The notes under the pieces are model-generated. The model was not told where the DNA came from. It made no database searches and saw only the letters and a list, made by a program, of their open reading frames with translations. From positions 1-39,719 of the forward strand of contig JAQCLG010000016.1 in the NCBI GenBank assembly GCA_027592745.1: a stretch of DNA of 39,719 bases. The letters are read 5' to 3'. Of the stretch, positions 16,173-23,566 are shown piece after piece. How positions within the stretch are numbered: the first letter of the stretch is position 1; each line of letters opens with the position of its first letter. Origin of the DNA: Pseudomonadota bacterium. GTDB taxonomy: Bacteria > Pseudomonadota > Alphaproteobacteria > SP197. The translations under genes and the position numbers were made by a program.

Positions 16173-16998
16173 GCAGCAGCCGGCAACCCGGCGGCAGCAG
16201 CGGCGCCAGGCGCGCAAGGTCGCTGTCGTCGCCGCGCAGGCCCAGACGGTCGCGCTCGCGCCCCGACGCCACCAGCACGCAGGACATGCCCACGGCATGG
16301 GCACCTGCGATGTCGGTCGTGATCGCGTCGCCCACGGCCAGCACCCGGCCGGCCGGAGGATCGCCCAGGATCTCGAGCGCGGCGCCATAGGCGCGACGGT
16401 CGGGCTTGCCGAAGCGCAGCACGGAGCCGCCCATGGCGGCGTAACACTCGGCCACCGCCCCGGCGCGCGGTACCAGGCCTGCCGGCGAGACGGCGTCCGT
16501 GTCGGGGTTGATGCAATGGAGCACCAGGCCGCGCGCCAGGGCCGCCGCCAGCATCGGGCGATGGCCGGCCATGCCGCCGCAGCGGGGATCAAGATCGCTG
16601 ACGACCAGGATCCCGGCCTGCTCGATGACGTCGGCATGGACAAGATCGAGGCCGTCGAAGAGACCCAGGTTGCCCGCGGGACCGCAATGGAACACGGCCC
16701 GGCCGTTGCCCTGGCGGCGCCACCAGGCGCGCCAGACTTCCCCGGCGGTCAGCATGGCACGTCCGGGAGCGGGAGCGATGCCCATGGCGGCAAGGCGGTT
16801 TTCCTCGAAGGCTGCCGGGCGCGGCGCATTGGAGAACAGCAGGACGGCGATGCCTTCGGCGGCCAGACCGTCGAGCACGTCGCGTGCACCGGGGTAGAGG
16901 CTTGCGCCGTCATGCAGCGTGCCCCAGAGGTCGAGCAGCACGCCGTCGTGGCCCGCCAGGAGATCGCGCAGGCCCCCCGACCACGACACGGCGGTCAT
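16156..16998 (-). CDS. HAD superfamily hydrolase, subfamily IIA (TIGR01459-like)
   Basis: A 280-residue phosphatase-type protein. HAD motif I is LLDLWGTLHDG (nucleophile Asp with Trp in the next position), motif II is LLFSNAPRP, the Lys is in RFGKPDRRAYGAAL and motif IV is AVGDAITTDIAGAHAVGM. The cap lies between motifs II and III, as in the NagD-like IIA group. TIGR01459 members occur near ribF and ileS in many alphaproteobacteria (from memory). Its ATG overlaps the expected end of the ispD-like gene as ATGA, so it would be coupled to translation of that gene, which is interrupted by an amber codon. The substrate is unknown. Confidence 0.87.
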   Translation of the reverse strand: MTAVSWSGGLRDLLAGHDGVLLDLWGTLHDGASLYPGARDVLDGLAAEGIAVLLFSNAPRPAAFEENRLAAMGIAPAPGRAMLTAGEVWRAWWRRQGNGRAVFHCGPAGNLGLFDGLDLVHADVIEQAGILVVSDLDPRCGGMAGHRPMLAAALARGLVLHCINPDTDAVSPAGLVPRAGAVAECYAAMGGSVLRFGKPDRRAYGAALEILGDPPAGRVLAVGDAITTDIAGAHAVGMSCVLVASGRERDRLGLRGDDSDLARLAPLLPPGCRLLPNLRW

Positions 16999-17672
16999 GA
17001 CGCACCGCCGCGATCGAGCAGCGCCAGGTCTTCGGGATAGGTGATCTTGACGTTGCCCGGCGCTGCGGCGACCGCCTCGATACGCGCGCCCGCACGCAGC
17101 AGCGGGGCATAGGCGGTCGCCTCGTCCATGCCCAGGGCGCGCGCGGCCCGGAGCGCGGCGTCCAGGCGCTCGCGCCGGTAGGCCTGGGGCGTCTACGAGT
17201 AACCAAGGTTCTCGCGCGGGGTCACGGCGACGATGCGCCCCTCCTGCAGGCCCACGACACTGTCGCGCACGGCCATGGGCGTCACGGGAACCGCGGCATC
17301 GGCGCCGGCGGCCACCGCCGCCAGCACGGCGCGCACCAGGCCGGACGTGGCGAAGGGGCGGGCGACTTCGTGGATCACGACAAAGGAGGTCTGAGCCCGG
17401 GCAAGGCCCGCCAGCAGCGATGCCTGGCGGCTCGCCCCGCCGGCCACCGCGATCGTTCCGGCGGGAGCACGGTCGAGCAGGTCGCCGGGCAGGCAGACCA
17501 CGAGGCTTGCGGCAAAGGGTGCCAGCAGGGTGACGGCATGGTCGAGCAGGCTGCGACCGCCATGGTCGAGAAAGGCCTTGGGCAGACCGCCGATGCGCTC
17601 GCCCGTGCCTCCGGCAAGGACGATCGCCGTCACCGCGGCGGGATCGGGAATGACGTCGTCCGTTGGTGGCAC
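16995..17672 (-). pseudogene. ispD: IspD-like cytidylyltransferase interrupted by an in-frame TAG
   Basis: IspD joins CTP to methylerythritol 4-phosphate in isoprenoid synthesis. The frame opens with AIVLAGGTGERIGGLPKAFL (nucleotide-binding loop), then VVIHEVARPF and PMAVRDSVVGLQEGRIVAVT. At 17193-17195 a TAG falls inside the conserved TPQ motif: ENLGYS, stop, TPQAYRRERLDAALRAARAL. After it the same frame continues through MDEATAYAPLL and NVKITYPEDLALLDR to TGA at 16995. The usual residue there is often Gln, so a single CAG-to-TAG change would explain it. Start GTG 17672 gives 225 codons; GTG 17633 is possible. IspD is essential if the MEP pathway is the only route, so options are sequencing error, another ispD copy, amber suppression, or a true loss in a paralogue (HEVARPF differs from the common HDAARPF). 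Confidence 0.8.
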
Positions 17673-17717
17673 ACGAGACCCGGTGGCTGTCGAGCGTTTA
17701 TTATCACACGCACGAAA

Positions 17718-17749
17718 CCGGGAGGCGACAGGGCACGCCGCCTTCCCGG
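17718..17749 (-). terminator. Stem-loop after the DUF1127 gene
   Basis: CCGGGAGGCG (17718-17727) pairs with CGCCTTCCCGG (17739-17749), one bulged base, loop of 11. On the minus strand it lies 24 bases beyond the DUF1127 stop and is followed by TTTC. A plausible but weak intrinsic terminator. Confidence 0.45.
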
Positions 17750-17772
17750 TCCCGCTGCAGGGCAACCATCCT

Positions 17773-18084
17773 CTAGAACCGGTCGCGCTCCCAGGGAGCG
17801 CCATGGTCGAGGCCGGACATCGTCAGGTGCGCCCAGGCGGCGGCACGCGCGATTTCCGGGATCGATCCCCGGTTGACGCCGATGTCGCGCAACTGCCTGT
17901 CGTTGAGCGCAGCCAGGGCGCGGGCCGAGGCCCGTGCGCTGCGCCCGTGCTTCCAGGCCAGGACCGCATCGCGGGCCAGTTCGGCCAGGCGCGTGCGCAG
18001 CGTACGCGGCAGCGGCGAGGCCACCGGCAGGCTGCGCAGGTCGGAAACCAGTTCCTTGGGGTTGATCGATTGACCGTAGCTCAT
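17773..18084 (-). CDS. DUF1127 domain small protein
   Basis: A 103-residue basic protein from ATG 18084, with AAGGA 8 bases upstream. The C-terminal part reads LNDRQLRDIGVNRGSIPEIA, the diagnostic DUF1127 motif (LxDRxLxDIGxxR). DUF1127 proteins are small Arg-rich proteins; some studied members bind RNA and affect phosphate or carbon metabolism, but function is not assignable here. It is divergent from a GcvA-like LysR gene across 126 bases, a layout mirrored by the 43-residue ORF and LysR gene at 14965-16172. Control by that regulator is inferred. Confidence 0.88.
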   Translation of the reverse strand: MSYGQSINPKELVSDLRSLPVASPLPRTLRTRLAELARDAVLAWKHGRSARASARALAALNDRQLRDIGVNRGSIPEIARAAAWAHLTMSGLDHGAPWERDRF

Positions 18085-18184
18085 GTGAATTATCCTTGAT
18101 CGTCGGGTGTTTTTTGCTGCGGTGATGGAGAAGAATTTGGCTATTTCCTGAGGCGCTGACCAACGATATGATCTCTTGCAACGT

Positions 18185-18199
18185 GTTAGATAAACTATC
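18185..18199. promoter_or_regulatory. Imperfect dyad GTTAG-N5-CTATC, candidate LysR/GcvA site
   Basis: GTTAGATAAACTATC lies 11 bases before the start of the second LysR gene. It shares TTAG-N5-CTA with the perfect dyad before the first LysR gene (15220-15234). The surrounding 18085-18205 stretch is locally AT-rich, as expected for a divergent promoter region. Confidence 0.45.
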
Positions 18200-18210
18200 C
18201 TGTAGGAGCC

Positions 18211-19149
18211 ATGGACCCCCGTCTGTCGCTGATGCCGCTCAACGGCCTGCGCGCCTTCGAGGCCGCCGCGCGCCACCTCTCCTTCAGCCACGCCGCCGAG
18301 GAACTGGGCGTGACGCCGGCGGCGGTCAGCCACCAGATCCGCGGCCTGGAGGACAAGCTGGGGCACCGCCTCTTCGTGCGGCGCACCCGGGCCGTGGAGC
18401 TGACCGAGGCGGGCCTGCGCCTGCTGCCCGGCGTCGCCCAGGGCTTCACCACCCTGGTGCGCGCGGTCGCGGAACTGGAAGAGAGCGGCGGCGAGTCGGT
18501 GCTGACCGTGACCGCCTCGCCCTCGGTGGCGGCGCGCTGGCTGCTGCCCCGCCTGGACGGTTTCCAGACCGCCCACCCCGCGCTCGACATCCGCATCTCG
18601 GCCTCCAACCGCCTGGTCGATCTGGGCCGCGAGGGTGTCGATGTCGGCCTGCGCTTCGGCCAGGGGCATTATCCCGGCATGCACATCGACCGGCTGATGG
18701 ACGTCGACCTGTTCCCGGTCTGCAGCCCCGACCTGATCACACCGGCCAGGCCCCTTGCCTGCCCCGCCGACCTTGCCCATCACACCCTGCTGCACGACGA
18801 GAGCTGGAACTGGAACCAGGGACCCGTGCCGGGCTGGGAGATGTGGCTGAAGGCGATCGGCGAGAGCGGGGTCGACGCGCGCCGCGGCATGCGCCTGGAC
18901 GGTGCCGCGCTGACCCTGGAGGCCGCAGCCATGGGCCGGGGCGTGGCGCTGGCCAACACCGGCATCGCCGGCGACGACCTCGCGTCCGGCCGCCTGATCC
19001 GACCCTTCGATCCCAGCCTCGACCCGGCCCTCGATGTCGGTATCTTCTTCGTCTGCCTGCCCGAGTCGCTCGAGCGGCCGGCGGTCGCGGCCTTCCGCGA
19101 CTGGGTGCTGGCCGAAGTCGCGGCGGGTTCGCGCCGCGCCCGGGCCTGA
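18211..19149 (+). CDS. LysR family regulator, GcvA-like
   Basis: A 312-residue regulator. The helix-turn-helix reads LNGLRAFEAAARHLSFSHAA then EELGVTPAAVSHQIRGLEDK, nearly the same as the LysR protein encoded at 15240. The effector domain follows (ESVLTVTASPSVAARWLLPR, then DVGLRFGQGHYPGM). It is divergent from the DUF1127 gene and ends 1 base before the ABC membrane protein gene on the opposite strand. Probable control of the DUF1127 gene and of itself is inferred from the shared intergenic dyad. The effector is unknown. Confidence 0.93.
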   Translation: MDPRLSLMPLNGLRAFEAAARHLSFSHAAEELGVTPAAVSHQIRGLEDKLGHRLFVRRTRAVELTEAGLRLLPGVAQGFTTLVRAVAELEESGGESVLTVTASPSVAARWLLPRLDGFQTAHPALDIRISASNRLVDLGREGVDVGLRFGQGHYPGMHIDRLMDVDLFPVCSPDLITPARPLACPADLAHHTLLHDESWNWNQGPVPGWEMWLKAIGESGVDARRGMRLDGAALTLEAAAMGRGVALANTGIAGDDLASGRLIRPFDPSLDPALDVGIFFVCLPESLERPAVAAFRDWVLAEVAAGSRRARA

Positions 19150-19150
19150 G

Positions 19151-20182
19151 TCAGGCGGCCTCGCCTCGCATGGCCGCGACGATCAGGCGGTATTGCACGC
19201 GCATCTGGGCCATGCGGCGGTAGAAGTTCAGCAGCTCGCGCGCCGGGTCCATGATCTTTTCGAAGCCCGAGATGAAGGCGACGACGACGCCCAGCTCCGT
19301 GCGGCCCTCGATCACCATCCAGCCGCCGAACAGCAGCACGCCGATCGGTCCAAGGTGCCCGACGAGGTTGTTGACCAGCTTCACCAGGTACTTCAGCACC
19401 AGGATGCGCATGCGCACGCGGTAGATCTCGCGGATGCGGCTTTCGCCATGGGTCTCGCCTTCTGCCGCGATCAGGTCGCCCAGTTCGCGCAGCACCACCG
19501 TGCGGCGCCCGACCAGGTCGTTGAGCCGGCGCTGGATCCAGGGCGTGATGAGCAGCGAGGGCAGGAACAGGGCAAAGGCAAACAGCGCGATCAGCGGTTC
19601 GACGACCAGCATGTAGCCCATGACGGCGACCAGGGTTCCGGCCTGGAGCAGGGGGAAGCTCAGGCTTTCGCCGACGAAGGCGCCGATCTGTTCTGCCTCC
19701 GAGGCCACCATGGAGACCGCGCTGCCGCCATGGCCGTTGCCGTCGGCCTTGAAGTCGTGGTGCGAAAGGGCCTGGCGGAGGGAGCGGATGACGCTTTCGG
19801 AAATCCGCCCCTCATAGACGCTGCGGGCGAACTTCAGGGCCACCGTGCCCAGGGCGACCGCCAGATAGACGCCACAGAGCTGGACCAGGAGGCCCAGGTG
19901 TTCGTTCATGACGGCGTCGTCGACGATGCGCCGCTGCAGTTCGAGCGGGGCCATGGAAAGCGGGAGGACCAAAAGGGTGAGCAGGATCAGGCGTATCTGC
20001 TGGGGCCTGCTGACGCGCCAGACGTAACGGTAGAGGGTTGCCGGAAACCGGCGCGGCGGGCGCACGCCCGCAGACGGCAGCGTGGCGTCGACGACACCCA
20101 GCAGGATGTCCTCGGCGACGTGGGCCTCCCCGATGGTGCCGTCGCGGGCCTCAGCCAGTGGAGGCCTCGGCATGGCGTGCAT
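19151..20182 (-). CDS. ABC transporter type 1 transmembrane-domain protein lacking an ATPase domain
   Basis: A 343-residue membrane protein with a cytoplasmic N-terminal tail of about 60 residues and about six hydrophobic segments (RLILLTLLVLPLSMAPLELQ, LVQLCGVYLAVALGTVALKF, VMGYMLVVEPLIALFAFALF, GHLGPIGVLLFGGWMVIEG). The ELQRRIVDDAV region and the coupling-helix-like REIYRVRMRILVLKYL stretch resemble ABC exporter membrane halves. The protein ends soon after the sixth segment: no Walker A, signature or Walker B motif follows, and no ATPase gene is nearby. The start overlaps the hydrolase gene by 32 bases; ATG 20173 is an alternative. It is either a real stand-alone family with a non-transport role, or an ABC half using an ATPase encoded elsewhere. 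Confidence 0.8.
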   Translation of the reverse strand: MHAMPRPPLAEARDGTIGEAHVAEDILLGVVDATLPSAGVRPPRRFPATLYRYVWRVSRPQQIRLILLTLLVLPLSMAPLELQRRIVDDAVMNEHLGLLVQLCGVYLAVALGTVALKFARSVYEGRISESVIRSLRQALSHHDFKADGNGHGGSAVSMVASEAEQIGAFVGESLSFPLLQAGTLVAVMGYMLVVEPLIALFAFALFLPSLLITPWIQRRLNDLVGRRTVVLRELGDLIAAEGETHGESRIREIYRVRMRILVLKYLVKLVNNLVGHLGPIGVLLFGGWMVIEGRTELGVVVAFISGFEKIMDPARELLNFYRRMAQMRVQYRLIVAAMRGEAA

Positions 20183-21056
20183 GACGCATGACGTGGTTGG
20201 CGATCATCGGGCCGAGCTCTCCTTCAAGGTCATGGCCCATGCCCGGTATCTCGACCAGGGTGGCGCCAGGAATGTGGCGGGCGGTGTCGCGGCCGTGTTC
20301 GGGCTGGACGAGGCAATCGTCGAGTCCGTGAATCACCAGGCCCGGCACCGTGATGGTCTTCAGGAGATCAACGCGCGAGCCCGAGGAACGTACCGCCGCG
20401 AACTGCCGCTTGACGCCCTCGGGCGTCCAGCAGCGGTCGAAGGCGCGTCCGATGAGATCGGCGCGGTCGGCCTCGTCGAAGGGATAGCCGGGGCTGCCCC
20501 AGACCCGATCGCACTGCAGGGTAAAGGCGATGACGCTGTCGCGATCGTCCGGGTCGTCGGGCTGGGCGAGCAGCAGGGCGCGCACTTGCGGGCTGCTGCC
20601 GAGCGGAATCTCCGGGTTGCCCGAGGAGGACATCACCGTGGTCATGGAACGCAGCCGTTCGGGCCGCCGCGCGGCCATCACCTGCACGATCATGCCGCCC
20701 ATGGAGATTCCCATGACATGCGCGCGTTCGATGCCGAAGTGGTCCATCACGGCGAACTGGTCGGCGGCAAAGTCATCGACACCGTAGGGCACGTCGAGCG
20801 GCTCGCCGGCTTCGAGGCGCCGCTGCATGTCCTGCGCATCGATTGTGCCCCAGGCATCGAACTTCTGCGACAGGCCGGCATCCCTGTTGTCGGCGGTGAC
20901 GACGAAAAAGCCGCCGGTAACGAAACGGTCGATCATGGCCGCGGGCCAGTGGATGATCTGGCTGCCCAGCCCGCGTACCAGCACCATGGGGGTCGCGGCG
21001 GTATCGCCATGGGTTTCGACATGGATGTCGATGCCGTTGGCCTGGATCAGGGGCAT
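20151..21056 (-). CDS. Alpha/beta hydrolase
   Basis: A 301-residue soluble hydrolase. The nucleophile elbow is MGISMGGMIVQV (Ser near residue 118), the acid is probably in VIHGLDDCLVQPEHG and the catalytic His in IPGMGHDLEGE. The oxyanion region is VLVRGLGSQIIHWPAAM, close to that of aclacinomycin methylesterase-like and haloalkane-type hydrolases. Its 3' end overlaps the ABC membrane-protein gene by 32 bases, so the two are probably cotranscribed. The substrate is unknown. Confidence 0.9.
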   Translation of the reverse strand: MPLIQANGIDIHVETHGDTAATPMVLVRGLGSQIIHWPAAMIDRFVTGGFFVVTADNRDAGLSQKFDAWGTIDAQDMQRRLEAGEPLDVPYGVDDFAADQFAVMDHFGIERAHVMGISMGGMIVQVMAARRPERLRSMTTVMSSSGNPEIPLGSSPQVRALLLAQPDDPDDRDSVIAFTLQCDRVWGSPGYPFDEADRADLIGRAFDRCWTPEGVKRQFAAVRSSGSRVDLLKTITVPGLVIHGLDDCLVQPEHGRDTARHIPGATLVEIPGMGHDLEGELGPMIANHVMRHARHAEASTG

Positions 21057-21157
21057 GGGTTCACTCTCTGCGGTCCGGCCTGTAAGGGTAGGGCAGCGTC
21101 ACTGGCGGGGGCAGCCCATTTCTGGTCGTCGCACCACGCCGGTTCGGGTCGACCGGC

Positions 21158-21625
21158 TCAGAGGAACCCCAGCGTGACCGCGGCAAGGACGATGTAGCGG
21201 GCGGCCTTGGCGACCGTCACCAGCAGCAGGAAACTCCAGAGTGGTTCGCGCAGGATTCCCGCCGCCACGGTCAGCGCATCGCCGCCGATCGGCGCCCAGC
21301 TCAGCAGCAGGCTCCAGCGGCCCCACCGTCGGTACCATCCCGTGGCCCGGTCCAGGGAGCGCGCGGAGACGGGAAACCAGGATCGGTCCCGGTAGTGTTC
21401 GACCCAGCGCCCCAGGAGCCAGTTGGTCACCGAACCCAGCACATTGCCGAGCGTGGCGACAGCCACGAGCACGACAGGTGATTGCTCCTCCAGCACAAGA
21501 AGCACGACCAGCGCGGCTTCCGACTGGGCCGGAAAGACGGTGGCCGCCGCAAAGGCGACGGCGAACAGCCCGAGCAGCGGAAAAAGGTCTTCCACGACCG
21601 GCTCAGCCGCCGTGCAGCCAGGCAC
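21158..21625 (-). CDS. YqaA-type (DedA/SNARE-associated) small membrane protein
   Basis: A 155-residue inner-membrane protein with about four hydrophobic segments. FAVAFAAATVFPAQSEAALV, ATLGNVLGSVTNWLLGRWVE and LLLSWAPIGGDALTVAAGIL match the YqaA family, distant relatives of DedA proteins implicated in membrane lipid handling. The start is uncertain: GTG at 21625 gives the longest form and GTG at 21595 (VEDLFPLLG) is closer to the usual start. A possible 43-codon ORF ends just upstream at 21603. It lies on the same strand as the alpha/beta hydrolase, 101 bases away. Confidence 0.82.
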   Translation of the reverse strand: MPGCTAAEPVVEDLFPLLGLFAVAFAAATVFPAQSEAALVVLLVLEEQSPVVLVAVATLGNVLGSVTNWLLGRWVEHYRDRSWFPVSARSLDRATGWYRRWGRWSLLLSWAPIGGDALTVAAGILREPLWSFLLLVTVAKAARYIVLAAVTLGFL

Positions 21626-21734
21626 GTTGCATGGCGTCGATCATGCGCAGCTGGGCAGGATGGAAGGTCGGCGGTTCGAGCCGCAGGGCGATCCGGCAGG
21701 GGTGTTGCTGTGCGAGGGTAAATGCATGGTCCAT
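21603..21734 (-). CDS. Possible small ORF upstream of YqaA-type gene, 43 residues
   Basis: An uninterrupted 43-codon frame beginning MDHAFTLAQQHPCRIALRL and ending AWLHGG, on the same strand as the YqaA-type gene and ending within its possible start region. Codon choice looks ordinary for this genome, and the 220 bases between the YqaA-type and GST genes are otherwise empty. There is no convincing ribosome site and I recognise no family. It could be the start of a refolded or shortened gene, or chance. Confidence 0.3.
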   Translation of the reverse strand: MDHAFTLAQQHPCRIALRLEPPTFHPAQLRMIDAMQRAWLHGG

Positions 21735-21849
21735 GCTTATGGCCAAGCAGAGGCCGTGCCAAGATGCCGTTGCCTTCCTTCACCCTCGCGCAGGGCTGGC
21801 GGAGCCGGCCGCCTCCGCGCAGGATGACATGCCAAAGCAGGGAGCCGCC

Positions 21850-22473
21850 ATGTACCGCCTCTATGGAAAGCCCTTCACCATGTCGATGGTGCCCGAAGGC
21901 GTGATGGACGAACTGGGCATTGCCCATCAGTCGATCATGCTGCCACCGGGACCGACCACGGATCCCGCCTATCTGGCGCTTCGCCCCGACGGCCTAGTGC
22001 CGACCCTGACCGACGGCGACCTGGTGATCTACGAAGGGTCGGCCATCGCCATGCACCTGACCGAGAAACACGGCGCCCTGGCACCCGCCATCGGCACGCC
22101 GGAGCGGGCGCGGTGGCTGCAGTGGATGCTCTACCTGGGTTCGATGGTCCACCCCGCCGTGGCGCTGGAGTTCCATCCCGACTGGTTCACCGACGATCCG
22201 GCAGCGATTCCGGCAATCCAGGCCCGTGCCCGGCGGAGCTGCGACGAACTGTGGCGCCAGATCGAGGGCCAGCTCGTCGAGGATGCCTGGCTCACCGGGC
22301 CCGAGTTCACCAGCGCCGACATCCTGTTCCTGGTCCAGGCGATGTTCCACTGGGACTCGCCCGCCATGTTCGCGCGCTCGCCTCGCGTCACGGCGCTGGT
22401 CAGACGCATTCATGCGCGCCCGGCGATGGCCGCCCTGCTCGCCAGGCACGACGTTCCGGCACCGGCGGTGTGA
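21850..22473 (+). CDS. Glutathione S-transferase family protein
   Basis: A 207-residue cytoplasmic protein. The N-terminal thioredoxin-like domain runs MYRLYGKPFTMSMVPEGVM to about residue 78 and includes the glutathione gamma-glutamyl site YEGSAIAMHLTEKHG and the cis-Pro segment DGLVPTLTDGD. The all-helical C-terminal domain follows, with FTSADILFLVQAMFHWD as the usual hydrophobic capping region. GGGAG lies before the ATG at 21850. The stop overlaps the cupin start by one base (TGATG), so the two are coupled. Its place next to the TetR/amine cluster suggests a detoxification or stress link, which is inference. Confidence 0.9.
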   Translation: MYRLYGKPFTMSMVPEGVMDELGIAHQSIMLPPGPTTDPAYLALRPDGLVPTLTDGDLVIYEGSAIAMHLTEKHGALAPAIGTPERARWLQWMLYLGSMVHPAVALEFHPDWFTDDPAAIPAIQARARRSCDELWRQIEGQLVEDAWLTGPEFTSADILFLVQAMFHWDSPAMFARSPRVTALVRRIHARPAMAALLARHDVPAPAV

Positions 22474-22871
22474 TGGCGGGCGAGAACAACAGCTTCGATC
22501 CCACCGCCAATGCGCTTTACCTGGAGGACGGCGGCCGGGCGCAGACCCTGCCGCTCGACGAGAACTTCTGGCGCGATCTCACCCAGGGCGCCATCGCGGT
22601 CGACAACGGCTGGCTGACCATGGTCCTGCCGATGAGCGGCGACATGCCGCACTGGGAGATGCATCCCGAAGGCGAGGAACTGCTCTACGCCCAGTCCGGC
22701 ACTTTCATCGTGGTCATGGAAACGCTCGAGGGCGAGCGCCGCATGCGGCTGGACCGCAAAACGCCGGCCTTCGTCATGCCGCGCGGCACCTGGCACCGCT
22801 TCGAGGTCGAGAAGGCCGGCGAGATCCTGTTTGCCACCTACGGGCGGGGGACCCAGCACAAGCCGCGCTAG
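22473..22871 (+). CDS. Single-domain cupin protein
   Basis: A 132-residue cupin. The metal-binding motif 1 is HWEMHPEGEELLYAQSGTF (His, His and Glu ligands) and motif 2 is MPRGTWHRFEVEKAGEI with the last His. Such small cupins bind a divalent metal and may act as dioxygenases, isomerases or sensors. It is coupled to the GST gene and its last 4 bases overlap the end of the TetR gene on the other strand. Catalytic role unknown. Confidence 0.88.
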   Translation: MAGENNSFDPTANALYLEDGGRAQTLPLDENFWRDLTQGAIAVDNGWLTMVLPMSGDMPHWEMHPEGEELLYAQSGTFIVVMETLEGERRMRLDRKTPAFVMPRGTWHRFEVEKAGEILFATYGRGTQHKPR

Positions 22872-23479
22872 GCCATCATTCCGGCGAGCGCGACCTTGAC
22901 GTGCCGGCGGATGCGTTGCTCGACCCAGGGCCAGGGGTGGTCGTGGACCAGTTCCTGGTGGAACACGGCCATCACGAGATCGGAGAAGAGCGCGACGGCA
23001 GCACCGATGTCGAGACCGGGGCGCAGGTCCCCGCGCGCGACAAGCCGTTCCAGCAGGCGGGCGAGCGGGACATCGAAGACCCGTTGGTTGAGCCGTTCGA
23101 GATCGGCCTGGAAATCGCCCGCACCGCGGATCGCCGAAGACACCACCTCGCGCCAGACATCGTGGCCGAGCCAGTCCTGACCGTCCTTCATTTCCAGCAG
23201 CAGCAATGCAGCAATGGCACGCGCGGGGTCGCGCGAGGGACGGGCGACGAGCGCCTGCTTGCAGGCATCGATCAGCGCCCGGTCGGATTCGTAGAGCGCA
23301 ACCACAAGGCCGGCCTTGCTCGGCACGTAGGCATAGAGGGTGGGCACGCTGATGCCGGCGGCGCGCGCGATGTCCTCGACCGTCGTCGCACTGTAGCCGC
23401 GCTGAGCGAACAGCCCGGCGGCGGCGCGGAAGATCGCATCCCGTCGCTTCTGCTTCTGCTGTTCCCGCACACCAGCCAT
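22868..23479 (-). CDS. TetR family regulator
   Basis: A 203-residue repressor-type protein. The helix-turn-helix is FAQRGYSATTVEDIARAAGI followed by SVPTLYAYVPSKAGLVVALY; the helical ligand domain fills the rest. It is divergent from the trimethylamine-dehydrogenase-like gene, and the 87-base shared region contains a perfect 15-base palindrome at 23506-23520. It probably represses both its own gene and the flavoprotein-MttB pair, with a methylated amine or product as inducer (inference). Confidence 0.94.
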   Translation of the reverse strand: MAGVREQQKQKRRDAIFRAAAGLFAQRGYSATTVEDIARAAGISVPTLYAYVPSKAGLVVALYESDRALIDACKQALVARPSRDPARAIAALLLLEMKDGQDWLGHDVWREVVSSAIRGAGDFQADLERLNQRVFDVPLARLLERLVARGDLRPGLDIGAAVALFSDLVMAVFHQELVHDHPWPWVEQRIRRHVKVALAGMMA

Positions 23480-23505
23480 AGGCAGAATCCTAGGGCATCA
23501 AAATT

Positions 23506-23520
23506 CTTTAGTCACTAAAG
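23506..23520. promoter_or_regulatory. Perfect palindrome CTTTAGT-C-ACTAAAG, probable TetR operator
   Basis: Two 7-base arms are perfectly complementary around one central base. It lies 26 bases before the TetR start and 46 before the flavoprotein start, in locally AT-rich sequence. Size, symmetry and place are those expected for a TetR-family operator controlling both genes. Confidence 0.75.
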
Positions 23521-23566
23521 TTTCCATGTCAGGATCAAGGCTGTTCCAGAGTCGCAAGGCAGGGCC

